Positions 10,206-24,300 of a DNA stretch of 64,000 bases are shown here, piece by piece. Position 1 is the first letter of the stretch. Each line of letters opens with the position of its first letter. A program made the translations under genes and the position numbers. The notes below the pieces were generated by a model that was given only the letters and a program-made list of their open reading frames with translations, did not search any database and had not been told where the DNA came from. This stretch comes from Leuctra nigra (lineage: Eukaryota; Arthropoda; Insecta; Plecoptera; Leuctridae): NCBI GenBank assembly GCA_934045905.1, contig OW203765.1:19407409-19471408 (forward strand), read 5' to 3'.

Positions 10206-13200
10206 ATGTGTAGTTCACTCATAATCAATAGCAGATTTATATTTACACAGCGATTTGTCTCCTACTGTGCGTATTCAACTGTTAACCGCAATCTTAACCT
10301 CACAAACTTGTTGCTCAGCATGCCGAAAGACAAACAATCAACCGAAAACTTGCAAAAGGCACGCGTGAAATTGAAGGAGAAAGGCCAGAAATACACTCCA
10401 GGAACTATCACTTTGAAAGTGTTGGGCAGTGGTGCCCGTGGAGCATCACGATGCTTGTACGTGTTCACCGATCAGTCTCGATATTTATTCAACTGCGGTG
10501 AAGGAACGCAACGCCTTGCTCACGAGCACAAGATGAGACTCTCCAAGTTAGAGCACATCTTTGTCACACATCCATCGTGGGAGAATATTGGAGGTTTGCC
10601 GGGAATAGCGCTCACGATTCAAGATGTGGGTGTTCCAGAGATCACTTTGCACGGGCCAGCAGGACTTGTGAGTTCCCTCACGCATGTTACCTTTTATACC
10701 TCAGTTTGATTGAAGTTTTATCCATGGACACCACAAATTTTCTTTCATTGATTCTAGTAGTAACTGGAATGTGAACTAGAAATATAGATCTATAAACACA
10801 AGTGCTGTCAAGCAAATAGCAATATGTTCCGCTTTGCTTCAAAACATCTTTCGACGTGGGTTTAGTGTGGGTACCTAGCTATTAAGTTCGTATATTTGGG
10901 TATCTCAAGAAACACATTGTTTTATAAAATTTACTTCTTACTTTCAATACCTACCTTTAGTAGGCTTTTGTAACATTGCTTAAAATTGCATCACCCTATT
11001 TGACTTATGGCATTTTCGACTGGCCGCACTGGTGCTGCACTGGGGTTGCACTGAAATGACGTCACCATACAAAACTCAATGCAAATTTCAAACCTATTGC
11101 GCCCCAGTGCGGCCAGTCGAAAGGCATGTTTTTTTGGAAATTGAAATAGGTAACTGTGGGAGAAGAGCAAGAAATTACTTGAAAAATACTTTTAGTTAGG
11201 TAGTAGGTACCTTTTTTTAATTTCACCACAAGTGTAGCTTAAGTGTAAACTGGCTCTCTTTAACGTGTTTTCTAGTGAACATGCAACAAGTTGAACGCAA
11301 TATCAATGTTGTAAATGTCGTAGGAGGAGATATTCCCGGCCACTCGAAGGTTCGTCGTGCTGAAAGACTTGTCAGTGAAGATGGCCGCCTGCTCTGAATC
11401 TTCCCACTTCGAAGACTCCGTGATGCGCGTGAATTACGTGACGTTGACCGGTGCCAGGAAGCAACTGCAGAATGATGACAGTAGCAACACAGACAGTGAG
11501 GATGAAGTGGACTACTACCAACACGAACGGAAACGCAAGAAACCCGAGGAGCGGAGGGAGTCGAAACGGGGGAAAGTAGAGGATGTGGCCTTGAGTTATG
11601 TGTGTAGGGTGCAAGATCGACCGGGAATGTTGTCGCTGGAGAAATGTGTGGAGCATCGAGTGCCAGCAGGTAGATTTAATGGAGAAACAAACAATAAATT
11701 ATTAATTGTGTAAGCACGGTAAATTTGAATTACCTAGGTACAAATCTTAAGCCTTAAAATATGGTCTTTTCTAAATTTACATTTAAGTACTATACGTGGA
11801 TGTGGTAAATTTGCCAGTTTTTTGCTAAAGCACATTGAGTTTCCATTATCTAGGATACAATATGCATTCATTCATTGTATGAGAGTTAAGCTCATCACAT
11901 TTTTGTCAAGCTACCTGACCGTTTAATGACTCCCCAACCCCATCGCCCTACAAAGTTGCCAATGTTTATTTCTAGACGCGTCAAACCTGTCACTTAAACA
12001 TGGCTGATCCTCATTGTTGCATTTTTCTGAAGATCCAAATTTGTGTTCTACGGAAAAACTGGCAAGTAGGTAGTATTAAGTGAACACTAAATTGTTTTTG
12101 ACTTCATCAGGCCCTCTACTCGGTACACTGAAAGCTGGACAGAGTGTGACCTTGAACGACGGCACGGTCGTGAAATCTTCAGATGTCTGTCTTCCCAGTG
12201 AGCCGGGGACGGTGTTTATCGTCGTTGATTGTCCGACGATCGACTACATTGATTCGTTGCTCCAACACCCGACATTCGTGAAGCACCAATCAACTGCCGT
12301 CAACGAGACGGATGTTGCTAAACTAGTTGCACACTTCACACCTACTCATGTCATGCAAGATCCCAGGTAATTTCTCTTCACTTGTTACTAAAGCAGTAAA
12401 CTTAATCTGACTCGAGTCATAATGTTGTGATTGGAACTACAATTGAGAATTGAACAACTACTTATTCAAATTGTTTGTCATACCTAGTTGTGTGGATACC
12501 TAAGGCTAATGCTGTAGGTACTTTGTACACATTGCCCACCTTTTTAATTCTGCTAGGTATCAAATCAATCAAATTTTTTACTGTTTTTTTAATGTTCAAT
12601 AAACTTTTGGGCCAAATTCAAGTTCGCTTCATTCATATAATACAATTCCTTGTAGGTAATAAAGAAAATTATGGATACTTTGTAGGTAACTATATTTTAT
12701 CCAAAATTGTGTTTCCAAACGTAGTAGGTAGCCTTTTGGACAAGTGTTTTTTGTTCATCACAATTAGAATAAGTTATATCCATTAATCCCAGGTTTTTTA
12801 ATAATAATTTACAAACTACAGAAATTAGGTATATGTATCTGTTTTCTGCAAGATCACTAAACCTGAGTCCACATTATTTTTCTTCTCCTGTGTTTGCTTC
12901 AATGCAGCTTTAAGGAGCGTACCTAACATGGCTGTGTTTTAGGTATGTGTCCTGGATGGAGAGGTTTGCTCCGAGCTGTCAACATCTCATACTGAACGAT
13001 GCTAATCGGTGCTCTGGCAGCATCGCGGTTCATCGTATACAGCACAAACTGCATCTCCTTCATCCGGAGATATTTCCGTTGTTAGCTGATGATTCCATTC
13101 CCTCTCCAGGTATATAGTTTCAACGATGAGAAATTAATGAATGACATTTTATTACACTATTTTTGAGCGCAAGCTGAATGCTCCAGGGGTCCTATTGTAG

Positions 13201-16200
13201 AACTTTTAAATACCCAATTCTGGTGGAATTTGACTCACGACCATAGGTATAATGTGGATTGCATGAAATCAAATTCCAGCAGAATTAGGAATTTAAAAGT
13301 TCTAAAATACCTAGGTCCCCAAATCGGGATTTACAAAAAGTATAATATGCTGTACCTACCACGTATAATAGCAAATAATAGTCAATTTAATAGCAAAATA
13401 AATAGCAATGTGAAATGAAGAAAGATAGGTAGGGGAGACTGGTGAACTTGTCCAGTGGCTGACTGCTGGCCCACTGTGCCCCAGTCTCCCCTCCTACATA
13501 TTAGCAGATAATACTCTTTGTGATTCTATCCCCTGCACTACGCCGGCGAGCATATGCTCATGTGTAAGGGCTACCCATTCCGGACAGGTCAGTGGTGAGG
13601 TCCAGACAAAGAGCAGCCAGGGTTGGCCTAACCATGTCCTCCCTTGAATTTGCGGTCCTTATCGGGCCGGCCTTCCCCCTCGAGATGGTGATCCCCCTGA
13701 AATCGGGTTCCGCCGGCCCGAATCCTTACACCCCCCGGTCCGTCCCCATTCCGGCTTGGCCTTCCCACCAGTGCCGGACTCCCCCTGATCGGGCCCGTTA
13801 GGTCAATCCCCCCCCAATATCCTCCACTTCATTCAATAAAGTTTAAAGTAAAATAATTAATGTGCGCAATATAACCTCGTCGTTGACGCGCCGTTAAACC
13901 CTATTAATCTAATCTATCTATCCCCTGCAGTGCTTTGAAATTTTAACTTCAATTTCGACAATTAGTTTTTGTTCCAACCGTGGATGTGAGTTGTAAGTGT
14001 AACAAACTCTGTTATATTTTCGCAGAGATCGTTTCTAGTCCCCCAGCAAACAAGTTGGCCAACCTCACAGACAAGCTGGCTGTCATCGAGGCCCGAACTC
14101 TTTGCAACTTCCATCTGCGGCCGTGTCGCGGGCTTGACAGGTACGAACCTCAAACAAACTTCTTTGGAAAATCTGGTAGGTATTGGAGGAATTCCGTATT
14201 AATCATGATGACTGAAACTTCATCAGTAAGTAAACATGACCACAGGTCCGACAGCTAACAAGTTCCGAACATTCTGTTTGAAATAGATGAATAGGTACTT
14301 TCTGTAATCATGAGAGAAGGATCACATCAAAATGATCCATTTATGAGGACATTACTGCCATTTCACGGCTTTTAAAATGACCAAAATCCACTGTAAGCTC
14401 AAAAAAGCTCGTCCAATTGGGTTTATTTGACTAAGTGGACTACGACAGTAATACTTTTTTCAAGGTGTTGAGCTTTTTTTCTGTATGAAATATTGCCCCC
14501 TTTATTAGTAGGTACTAGGTACGGTACCTTCTACCTACATAGCAAAAATGATTTGATTGGCTTTCGCTTTCGTGGTAAATTCTGACTTCCAATACTTAAT
14601 AATTTACAAATCGTTTAAGTTTTCCACCATTTTGGTGTATTGAATGAGGAGTAGTTATAGTTATGTAATAAAATTGAGTCTTTCAGTTCTACCAATAATG
14701 AAATGTGTTTCCCTAACCTCGAGTGTCATGTTGGTAGGAGTGACGAGCTGCACCTGGATCCCGCAGCCTACAGAGACGAGACGACATCGGTGGCCGGCTT
14801 CACCGAGGCTCTCACTGAGCTGAGAGAGCAGCTGGGCACCACCTCGTCGCCGACGCTCTACCCGCAAGTAGTGTTCCTCGGCACCGGCTCTTGCATTCCC
14901 AACAAGACACGCAACACCAGCGCCATCCTCATTCACATCAGGTGCGTTCAAGGTCATGCGGTGATTCTTCATTATTCACACTATCTGTCCCACAAGAGAA
15001 GGATAATAGAAAATGCATCTATCTTTCTTGGGATTAATGTTTTAAACACAAAGTCTGTATTGGAAGCAAGAAACCATTCTAGTTTTCTGGACTACAAATT
15101 GGACTTTTCACAACTTAAAAGCTATAAAATTTAATATATGAAACAAGAAGCACATTTATGTAGATTTTATTCCCCTGCTAATGGTACACTCAACAAATCA
15201 TAAAACAGTATTTGAACAATACAGATTGGCTGCTTGTCAGGTTCCATGATAACCAATCCTTGTTATTATCAATGAAATCAGAGCTCATGAAATCAGAGTT
15301 AGCATAGATTTCATGATGATGCCATAAAAGAAATTTCATTTCTTTCAAATACCGTTTTATCATTTGTTGTACAATAGTATGTTCTGGTCAAGTAGGCAGT
15401 CAGAAAATCAGCTCTGACTATTGAGTGCTGTTGTTGGCAATTAAAAGGAATATGCTTTCTGTGATCTATTTTAAAACTACCTCTCCTTCATTATGGAATG
15501 TTTCAAGAAATGTGAACGTACCAATGAGTAATTCCCTTTTTTATGAAGGGTCTCTACTCGATGAAAAGTCAATATGATTTATCATTGAGGGTAAATATCT
15601 TCCTGTTAGTATCTCTGCTAAGGAATGGTTGGTGTGATGGGAGCAAGTTTGTAGCATGTGTTTTAAATTTATTGCTCGGTTGCAGCGCGTCTGCCTGCAT
15701 CCTTCTCGACTGCGGGGAAGGAACGTTCGGCCAGCTGGTGCGCTTCTACGGCCGCGATGTGGATCGAGTGTTGCGCAATCTGCGCGCCGTCTACATCTCT
15801 CATCTCCACGCGGACCATCACATAGGACTCATCGGACTGCTCAAAGGTCGGAACCCGCTGATACCCTAACCTTTTACATTTGTGGAAAACACAGAATTTG
15901 ATTTAATAAATTTATTGATTTATAATTTAATTAGATATGCAGTACTTTTTATCTCTGGTACTTCTTTACTACAAAAGAAAGGAGATATTGGGCCAGTTGT
16001 ACAATACATTTAGTGGCTGTCACCCTCCATCTTCCCTTTCTATCATTTACGTTTGTTTAGGCTCCTCCCCCTCGACCCTTATCACAGGAAAAGTTGTTTG
16101 AATCTGTGGGGGGGGGGGGGGGGGGAGAGGAGAATGACCGGGACTCTTTGATGCTGTTGTACAGCATCCCAATGCCAAGAGATTTAAGTTCACTGAACTT

Positions 16201-19200
16201 TAAGTTCAATAGGTAAACTTTTGTCATCAAGAATGCTCAATTAGCTTTATCCAAGAATTGAGCCCCATTAACCTAGATTCAATTTGCCTGCTCTTTTGAT
16301 GCAAACTGTTAGTAGTGTTCCAAACTCAGATATTTTCAATGCATGCCGGCCCTAAATAAAGCATAGTTTCATGACCTTGCAAGTGTAGACCGCGAATGAA
16401 AGTGAAGTGCTGATGAATGCGGATCTCTTGTTTAGGTTGGCGGCAAGCTTGTCCGGATGGAGACCCGCTCTTCCTTCTAGCACCGAAGCAGATCAAATCG
16501 TGGCTTGGGTTTTATCACCGCTGTTTCGAGCCCATCAGTGCTGACTACACACTGCTACAGAACGGCGCACTGGTAAGTTCGTTTATTTTATGATTGCTAA
16601 ATTATAATTTGGTTGTAAATATTTATTCAGTAACTGAAATTGTATTTCTGAAACGAATAGGTACAAAATACACTTGCATTTTTTTACCACCATGTTTAAC
16701 AATGTTGAAGTCAGTGTTATTTATTATTAAGGATTTGTATCCCTTGTTGGCTTTTATCACTTAGGACGATTTATTGCTATTATTGCTTTTGATATTATCA
16801 CTCACTAGTCACTACCTATCTATAGAGCCAGTTTTAAATGGTGATGCGCAAATTCGCGAATTGTTCTGATTGCACTATTTTCTTCTACTAAAATCCATTT
16901 CATTGTGTATAGATCCCAAATCTACCATTTTTACATCGCGAAAAAAAACGAAATCCAACCCTGATCGCGATATTCAACATTTTCCGCGAAATGACAAGGA
17001 AATAAAGGTTTTCTTTTAAAATTACTGCTTTTATCCCCCTAACAGGTCACACAACAACAAACGAAACCAGTTTCTTTCCATGTGCTACTCACTCAACCCC
17101 CTCCCCCTCGCCAGACACTTTGCTACCCACCCTCAAAGTGAACCAGCCAGACCAGTCTAACCAGTTGATGATGCCTCCAGGCTGCTTTGTTTTGCGCCCC
17201 CATCTGTTCAAGGTCGACCGGTTTTCCCAACCCCCCTTCCACCCTCAACCAGTCGCAACTATTCATCAATAGTCTACTTACACAGAAGGATATTTTGGAA
17301 CAATTACTGCACTGAAAATTGTTGGATTGGGAAAGAAAATATCTTTTCAAACTATATACATTTTGATTTTGCGTCATGAAATTTTAAATATTATGTATCA
17401 TCTACACAGAGAAAATGTGGGTTGGGGAAAAGACAGTACAGAGCATTAAAGACGCCATTCTAGACAAGCCTATTTCAGTGCTAATAGTGCATGACCAACC
17501 CATTCCAATCCCTCCTCCAAAGTGGCATACATGTTTTTCATCAAATTATGGTTTCTGGGGGCAATTACAATGTGTTTTACAACCAATTTAATATCACCAC
17601 AAATCGCGAAATCCCTCTTCCAGAAAAAACACAAAAAACGAAATTGATGATTTTAAAAACGAATTTTAAGAAATAAAATCACCATTTAAAACTGGCTCTA
17701 CCTATCTATGAGTAACTTATCGCATATCGCAGTTCCTTTTGCTGTTTGAGCAATGATGGTTAAACTATGGGGTTGTTCACTGCCATTTGCTCTCACCCGC
17801 AGCGCTAGCGGCATTGGAGGTGTCTCTCAGTGATTGGTTGGTCTCTGAATCCAATATCTCTGAATCAAACTCCCGCCAAGGTTTAAAAATATTCCATTCC
17901 GCTCTGCATTTTGATTGGCTCTCTCTCGGCATTTTGATTGGTTCTTATTACGGTTAGGACAGGAGCGCCATCTACAATAGTTTTGCGTGAGCAACCTCAT
18001 TGTTAAGATACTAAAAATAATATTATTTTATTCAACATTGACTTTCAGTACTTGGACGAGCACAAGCTAGCACCGGAGACCGAGTCTCGCTTGCTCGCCA
18101 GCCTTGAGCTGAGTGATGTCAGCACCGTGCTAGTCACCCACTGCCCCAACGCTTACGGCATAGCATTGACAGATAAGGACTGGAAGATCAGCTACTCCGG
18201 CGACACGATGCCTTGCAAGGAGTTTGTACGATTAGGTTAGTCACATATTTCCATATCAAATGTTAACAAACGCTATGTTTGTGACTATGTGTACTGTCTT
18301 TATCTTTACTGCAAGAGAAGGGGAATACATTTTGAATAATAAAGAAGCTTGACAAATTGGGTTTATCTTTCCAAGTAGTAAAAAGTAAAAACACATACCT
18401 AATTTTGCAAAGAAGTTGAGCCTTTTGTGTAGATTTTTTACTTCTCTTGAAGCAATGATTGTATATTCTACAGAGTACGAGATTATATAAATGCTCTATT
18501 TTTTGGTAAATTTGATATATTCTCACTGTTGCAAAAATGTCCACTTGAAAAGAAAAAAAAGCCATTCGAGTTTACCATACTTGTAAATGGCTTTGATACT
18601 TACTTCAAGAAATGTAGTCTTCTATGTAGATTACATTCTCCGTCTCTCGTAGAAGTATTGCGAAGTATTTTGTCATGTCGTCAGGTAAAGGCAGCACCCT
18701 GCTGATCCACGAAGCGACGATGGAAGACGACCTCGAGACGGAAGCCCGCGTGAAGCTGCACTCGACGACGTCGCAGGCGATCAACGCCGGCGTGGAGATG
18801 GGCGCCGACTTCACGCTGCTGACACATTTCAGTCAGCGCTACGCCAAGGTCCCTCGACTGACGGCCAGCTCTGTCGCGACCAACGTCGGCATCGCCTTCG
18901 ACAACATGGCCGTGTCGCTCCAGCAAGCGCCGCTCCTGCCACTGCTCTACCCCACGCTCAGGTACTGCGATATCTTCATACAAAAAAATAATCATTCAAT
19001 AATTCATACACAATTTACAATTGTTTGAAAAATTAAGTACCTACCTATGTAGGTAATGTAAATTGAAAAACATAAAAAATATTTTTTAATCGATCTGATA
19101 TTAATCTCATTTCTGCATTTTAACTTTAAGTGTTACATTTAATATTTGTGTCCACTGTAAATTAGTAAAACTGTGCCATGATACTACCACCAAAGAAAAG

Positions 19201-19670
19201 AAATATTATCTACAAAAAGATTAAATTTTTTGAGATACCTAGGTTATGTAGGTATACTTTTTAACATTTTTTAATTTGTCAAAAGATCACTTTGAAGTCC
19301 AGTATACTTGAATAGCTGAGCTTTTTGCATCTAAGAGGACTGTTGGCATCATAACATCCTGTTAAACTTCATAAATATCCAAAGAAAATTGAGCCTTCTA
19401 AATTCTGTGTCAATTCAATCCACCATTCTCTCATATAAATATGGGGTGACAGCAGAGGTACAAATACGTCAAGCCTATTTACATTTTACTTTGTGCTGTC
19501 TTGGAAGATATGAATATCTATATTTATTTGTATTATGTTTCATTGTCTTCAGACTGATGTTTGCTGAACATTATGAGGAGCTGGAGCAGAAGTCAGCTAG
19601 ACGAACCATGAAGCGGGAGCGGGAGAAGCGGGCCGCTGCCAACGCGACAGCACAACTGCAGACCGTTTAG
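10206..19670 (+). CDS. ELAC2: Ribonuclease Z, long form (ELAC2-type tRNase Z)
   Basis: Exons: 10206-10667, 11324-11669, 12111-12366, 12943-13109, 14026-14140, 14738-14941, 15686-15846, 16436-16572, 18049-18235, 18685-18961, 19553-19670. The lengths sum to 2430 nt (809 codons plus stop), close to animal ELAC2. The enzyme is a zinc-dependent endonuclease that removes the 3' trailer from tRNA precursors in nucleus and mitochondrion. The N-terminal half is the degenerate metallo-beta-lactamase domain. The active C-terminal half shows FLGTGS (495-500), the zinc-binding HLHADH motif (556-561), HCPNAYG near 647, SGDT (666-669), HEAT (687-690) and HFSQRY (726-731). The first about 38 residues are basic, aromatic and Ser-rich with few acids, fitting a mitochondrial presequence; an internal ATG at 10320 could give a nuclear form. 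Residues in exon 2 form an acidic then Lys/Arg-rich linker. The C-terminus is a charged helix. Intron 8 carries a hAT MITE. Confidence 0.96.
11008..11127. mobile_element. Foldback MITE with TTTTCGACTGGCCGCA arms (copy 1)
   Basis: Arms ATTTTCGACTGGCCGCACTG and CAGTGCGGCCAGTCGAAA flank a centre that contains TGACGTCA (11057-11064). In ELAC2 intron 1. Copies at 40379-40514 and 63440-63547. Confidence 0.7.
13426..13496. repeat. Small hairpin repeat
   Basis: TAGGTAGGGGAGACTGG is opposed by CCCAGTCTCCCCTCCTA, loop about 40 bases. In ELAC2 intron 4, directly before the SINE-like copy. Confidence 0.4.
13560..13905 (+). repeat. SINE-like/non-LTR dispersed repeat (copy 2)
   Basis: C-rich repeat in ELAC2 intron 4 sharing GATGGTGATCCCCCTGAAAT with copy 3 and CCCCATTCCGGC with copy 1, ending GACGCGCCGTTAAACCCTAT then an ATCT-rich tail. 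No protein-coding capacity. Confidence 0.6.
15183..15372. mobile_element. Foldback MITE, GGTACACTC family (copy 2)
   Basis: GGTACACTCAACAAATCATA at the left and ATCATTTGTTGTAC at the right; internal sequence is the reverse complement of copy 1 (4659-4874). In ELAC2 intron 6. Confidence 0.7.
16823..17700. mobile_element. hAT-type MITE, 878 bp (copy A)
   Basis: Terminal inverted repeat TAGAGCCAGTTTTAAATGGT / ACCATTTAAAACTGGCTCTA and an exact 8-bp target duplication CCTATCTA (16815-16822, 17701-17708). The ends fit the hAT consensus YARNG. No transposase; a minus-strand ORF at 17123-17377 is featureless. In ELAC2 intron 8. A near-identical, inverted copy is at 34524-35386. Confidence 0.88.
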
Positions 19671-21327
19671 TCTTCGGAGGATTATAACAAAACAAACAGA
19701 ATGAAAGAAACGGAAATTACAAATTCCAAAAACTTTATTTAGAGTACGTACCTACTGCTGTGTAAATACTAAATAGTACCTACCCCTCAACTCCTGTTTA
19801 AGCATTATATTCGGAAACTTGCTACACACTGATCAGACACATTGCTCATGTTTGCGCCTGACTGATATGATATTGTTCTCATTTATGCATTTTAACGGCG
19901 TTTAAATTGTTCAAGTTCAATTTTGAAGTGGAGCCTTTTCATGTGGATTCTATCCCCTTTTTCAAGTGGAACTACAGATGGAGGAATGTTACTGTTTTCC
20001 TCGCAACGTATTTTTCTCTTTTTTCTTACAAAAAATTAAATAAATTAAATTTACAATATTGAGTTGATTTCATTTCATTGTCATATCTATCATATTTTTT
20101 ATTTTTATGGACATTTCTTCTCTATAACAGTCGACAAAACAGAAAGTTGCTACTTTTGTGAACTAGTATTCGCTTTCCCAAATGTTTTGTCTTTTCTAAT
20201 TTATTTGTCAATTTAGGTATATTATTTTGTTTGGATGAACCATTGCGAAGTAGGAGCCGTTTTTATGTTTTTTTATTTGGTATTAATATTCTATTGTAAC
20301 TGTGATTTATAGTAATAATAATAAATTCGTTTGTTACGCAATTAATCAAGCTTTTATTATTGTATGTAGCACCTACCTACCCAAGTGCAACAAGTGAGAA
20401 AAGTTTGTTTCAACCTACCTAAAGAGTAAAAATAAAAATTAAATCAGTCACGTTAATTTCATGATATTTATTATTTTTTTAAAATTATGTGATTTTATGT
20501 AAGTGTAGTTCATTATTGTCTGAAGGATCTATAAACGTGTTCTCGGGATTTCATGATCTGTTGATAACTATGACCCTTTGTTATGACCTCTCGCTGACCC
20601 CATTTAGACCCATCAAGAACTGTTTTTCCTATTCAGCCTCAGTAGCATACAACACAACAACAACAGAAGAGCAGACCCTAAGTTTAAAAGCTTTCAAGAC
20701 GCTCGTTTAGGATAAACTCGCTATCATTCAAGAAAGAGAATTCGTGAAGTAATGATATTGGAAGACGAGAATCAAGATTACATCCTGCTGAGAATGTTTT
20801 TTCAGTGGTTTTCCCTCAGCTAAAAAGCAAATGCTTGGATGTTCTTCCAATATTACCACTGATATTGAAGCACAATTTTAATGACTATTATGAATTAAGA
20901 AGAAGTAGGTAAATGGTGAAGATGTGAAGCAGCTGAAGAGAAGAGATGGATGTTTGGAAGATCAACGACTCGATTGTTGAATACAGACCAATTATGTACC
21001 TATTTTATGTGCTCAATAAATTACATTATTATTATTATTATTATCCCGCATAAATTCAAATCGTAGATATCGACCAAGGCTACCAATCCAATGAATGACA
21101 AGTACATTAGTGGACCTTGCCGCCATTGCCGTTTTGCAAGATGTCTGCATATGTTAGCTGTCACATTTTCTAATTATATTATCTGTTTAATTAAGTTTAA
21201 AGAAGCTCTATAATGGACTATATCTAGTAGTTGTAGTTAGTGTAGTAGTGATTCAATATTGATGTGGTTTTGTTTTGTCGCTCTTCTGGCAACTTGCGTT
21301 TGAACGAATGACGTGGACGAATGAGTG
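19671..21327. other. ELAC2 3' flank and TXNDC11 upstream region
   Basis: AT-rich spacer with candidate polyadenylation signals (AATAAA at 20039-20044), a short (TTA)n microsatellite near 21025-21043, and a segment at 21115-21145 with GCCGCCATTGCC that may be the TXNDC11 promoter. No further gene is supported. Confidence 0.45.
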
Positions 21328-24300
21328 ATGTCTTTGGTTATGCCAGTGATAGCAGAGGTCGAGATAACTAGAAATGTCCAACTTGTACATGGTTCCACAA
21401 GTAGTTCTACTGAATCACAGTTCGCCTCAAAGATGTATCTCTACGGCAGGGAGATATGCTTTTTACTGGCAATCATATTTACCTCTTACGCTGCTCTACA
21501 GAACGGGTATGTGTTATTCCTTTCTACGTTTCATTAAAAACACAAACGGAGGACCACTGGTTGATTGCGTATGTTAATTCTCTACAGAAGTCCAAAAGTG
21601 TCCAAGAGTCCAGCTGCGGTCCCATTCTTTACCCGGACTTCTCTTGTGACGGACTTCTATCGGGGCCAACTCAGTCCTGCGTTTGAGCGAATATCCGAGT
21701 CAGATGTCTCGTTTGTAATGTATTACGCTCCGTGGGATGCAGAAAGTCAAAACTTACGAGCTCATTTCAAGCAAGTTGCTCAGTACTACCATAAACAGGT
21801 GAGTTTATAACCTACAAATTAAGTGACAAGTAAGGACTTGTTGATTCTTGGAACTTGGTTTGGGGCTGTGGATAAAGGACGTCACGCTTCAGGGGGTTAG
21901 GGGGGGTGCACCAGTATGGGACACAGTGTGACAGGGAGGGGAGGGGTCGGTCTGGAGGCAGTTAGACGTCACAGTTTGATAGATATTTTCAAGCATTTTA
22001 AATTTCAGTTGATATGTCGGAACCGGAAATTTTGCTAAAAACAATACATTTTGATACATTTTACAGTCAAAAATATTCTATTCAAGAGGGGTAGAGGTAG
22101 ATTTGAGACTTACTTTTAGGGGGAGGGTCTCGAAAAGTGTGACACAACTTGACGGAGGGGGGGGGGGGGGGTCAAAATATCCTATTGTTAGCGTGACGTC
22201 CTTTATGCACAGCCCCTTTACTTTGCCAGTTCAGTTTATTTTTCCATTTGATAGCGTTCATTTTGCATTTTACAATGTTTAAACACTAGCAGTGACCCAT
22301 TAGCTCGACGCTTTATTAGGGTATTTTCCTTAAAACCTAGTAATTCATTCTAAGTACTATAACTAGGTAAGTAATTTATTTTAAAATCCGTGCAGTCAGC
22401 ACTCAGCACTTGCACGCACTACATTTGCTTACTTCAGTCATGCATACCTGATGTATGCGCCAGTTTACTCATTACGGTTTACTTTACAGGTTAACTTTGT
22501 CGCAATCAACTGTTGGTGTCAGGGCGAATGCAAAGCTCAATTCAACAAAATTCAGATGTTCCCGGTGCTGATTGCCTACACGCAACATACCAAGGGCATC
22601 CAGTACAAGGGAATCAAAGAGGCTAGTCACATGATCAGCTTCTTACATTCGGTGCTGAAACCTTTGCATCGTGTCAAAGTCAGTGCTGATCTTGTCCAGA
22701 TGATGACACGCCATGATGTAAGTTGCTGTCTTCACTTTTATTGGAGGACCATTTTAATGTAGAGAACAGATTTTCTGTTCCGGATTCGAGCCCCAGTTTG
22801 GCCGTATTACTTTTCACACTGTATCCGAACATTTTATGATGTATCATTTTCATTTGATTAATAGTGCATTTCTTATGGTACTCTTCTTAGATTAACTATA
22901 TTAGAGATGCTTTATTAATTAGGTATTAGAGATGCTTTTTTCCATAGAAAAAATTTAGTTGGTGGGTTTCTAAAAAATCTAAAAGCAACATATTAAACAT
23001 CTATTTTTCAGTTGGTAATTACGTAGTCGTTTCCAGGGGTGTACAATTAACATAAGGTATGTAGGTGATATTACAATTTGAAAACCAAAGAACACATAGT
23101 ATAAATCGGTTCCTGCTTGACATATTTCTATGTGATCTCTTCCCTTGAATCGCCTTCCTCCAGTTCTTCCACAACTTTAACTTCCTACCATTTTGTCTAC
23201 CTACCTACTTCTTTCCACATCTCTCCCCTACCCCTCTCTACCTCTCTTCTCCTTCCCTTTTGATTTGATTTTTTCCACCACTCTCTAGAACTAGGAAAAC
23301 GCTCAGTGTAACGCGTTGATGAGCGAGCACAGAACATGCAACATCCCCATAGTAACGATGCACGACACGGCACAAGACGATTTTCTCTGCAATTTTTCAA
23401 TCTCCATAATACTCTGGATGAATAACAGATCCATTGTGTCGTGAAGTCTTACCTACATACCTTCTCCAGAAATCTCTTGTGACATCCCGTACTAAACTCG
23501 TAAAATTACAATTAATACTTGACTGATTGGGCTTACAATATGTAAAATTTAATATTAAGTTGGTCTTGATTACCATGCAAAATTTGAACTTAATGTGAAC
23601 ATTTTTATTGTCGACCAATCAGAAGACATTATTTAAACTTAAACCAATTAGAGGATTTGGCCTTCGTACTGCATCCGATTTTATGCGCTAGCTCAAAAAT
23701 GCTTTCATTTTACTGTACATTGTGGATAGCTTGGCTGCTCTACAGGCCTTGCCTTGGAACAAAAGCTTAACCCTACAAGTGCCAAGGCTAAAAAGTGTCT
23801 AGTGCCAGCCCTATTTAGCAGAAATGTGGACATAATTGGGAAAATTAATTTGTAGATGAAATAATTGATCAACAATATTGGGATTGGTTTTAAAAGTTTC
23901 AGAAGACTCCAAAGAATCATATGAGTGCATGACATTTTAGTTTTTTTCGAAATATCAATTGATTAAAAATATAATTAATCGTATAAAATTTAATTACAAA
24001 TAAAAAGGTATTTTGCCAAATTATTTGCACAAAATAATCACTAATGACCATGATCGTTTTTATCAAAATAAATGTAATTTACAATGCTGAGAAATACCAA
24101 AAAAATAATCAAACAATTATATGCAATAGAATAAAAGATACGTCGATTTTAGTAGTTGCGCATGCGCAATTGCACACATGGTAACAATAGGCGAGAATTC
24201 ACCACCATCTTTATGAATCATGTTTCACGGCCTTCTAAAGTAATTTTACCGACTGATCCAGCTCAACAATTGATCCACTATTGATCAAATAAACAAATCG

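Noticed and set aside
18681..18995. Minus-strand ORF opposite ELAC2 exon 10
   Set aside because: The plus strand encodes conserved HEAT and HFSQRY motifs, so the antisense frame is incidental.
22770..22820. tRNA-like B-box GGATTCGAGCC
   Set aside because: A single B-box-like word without A-box or cloverleaf; insufficient for a SINE or tRNA call.
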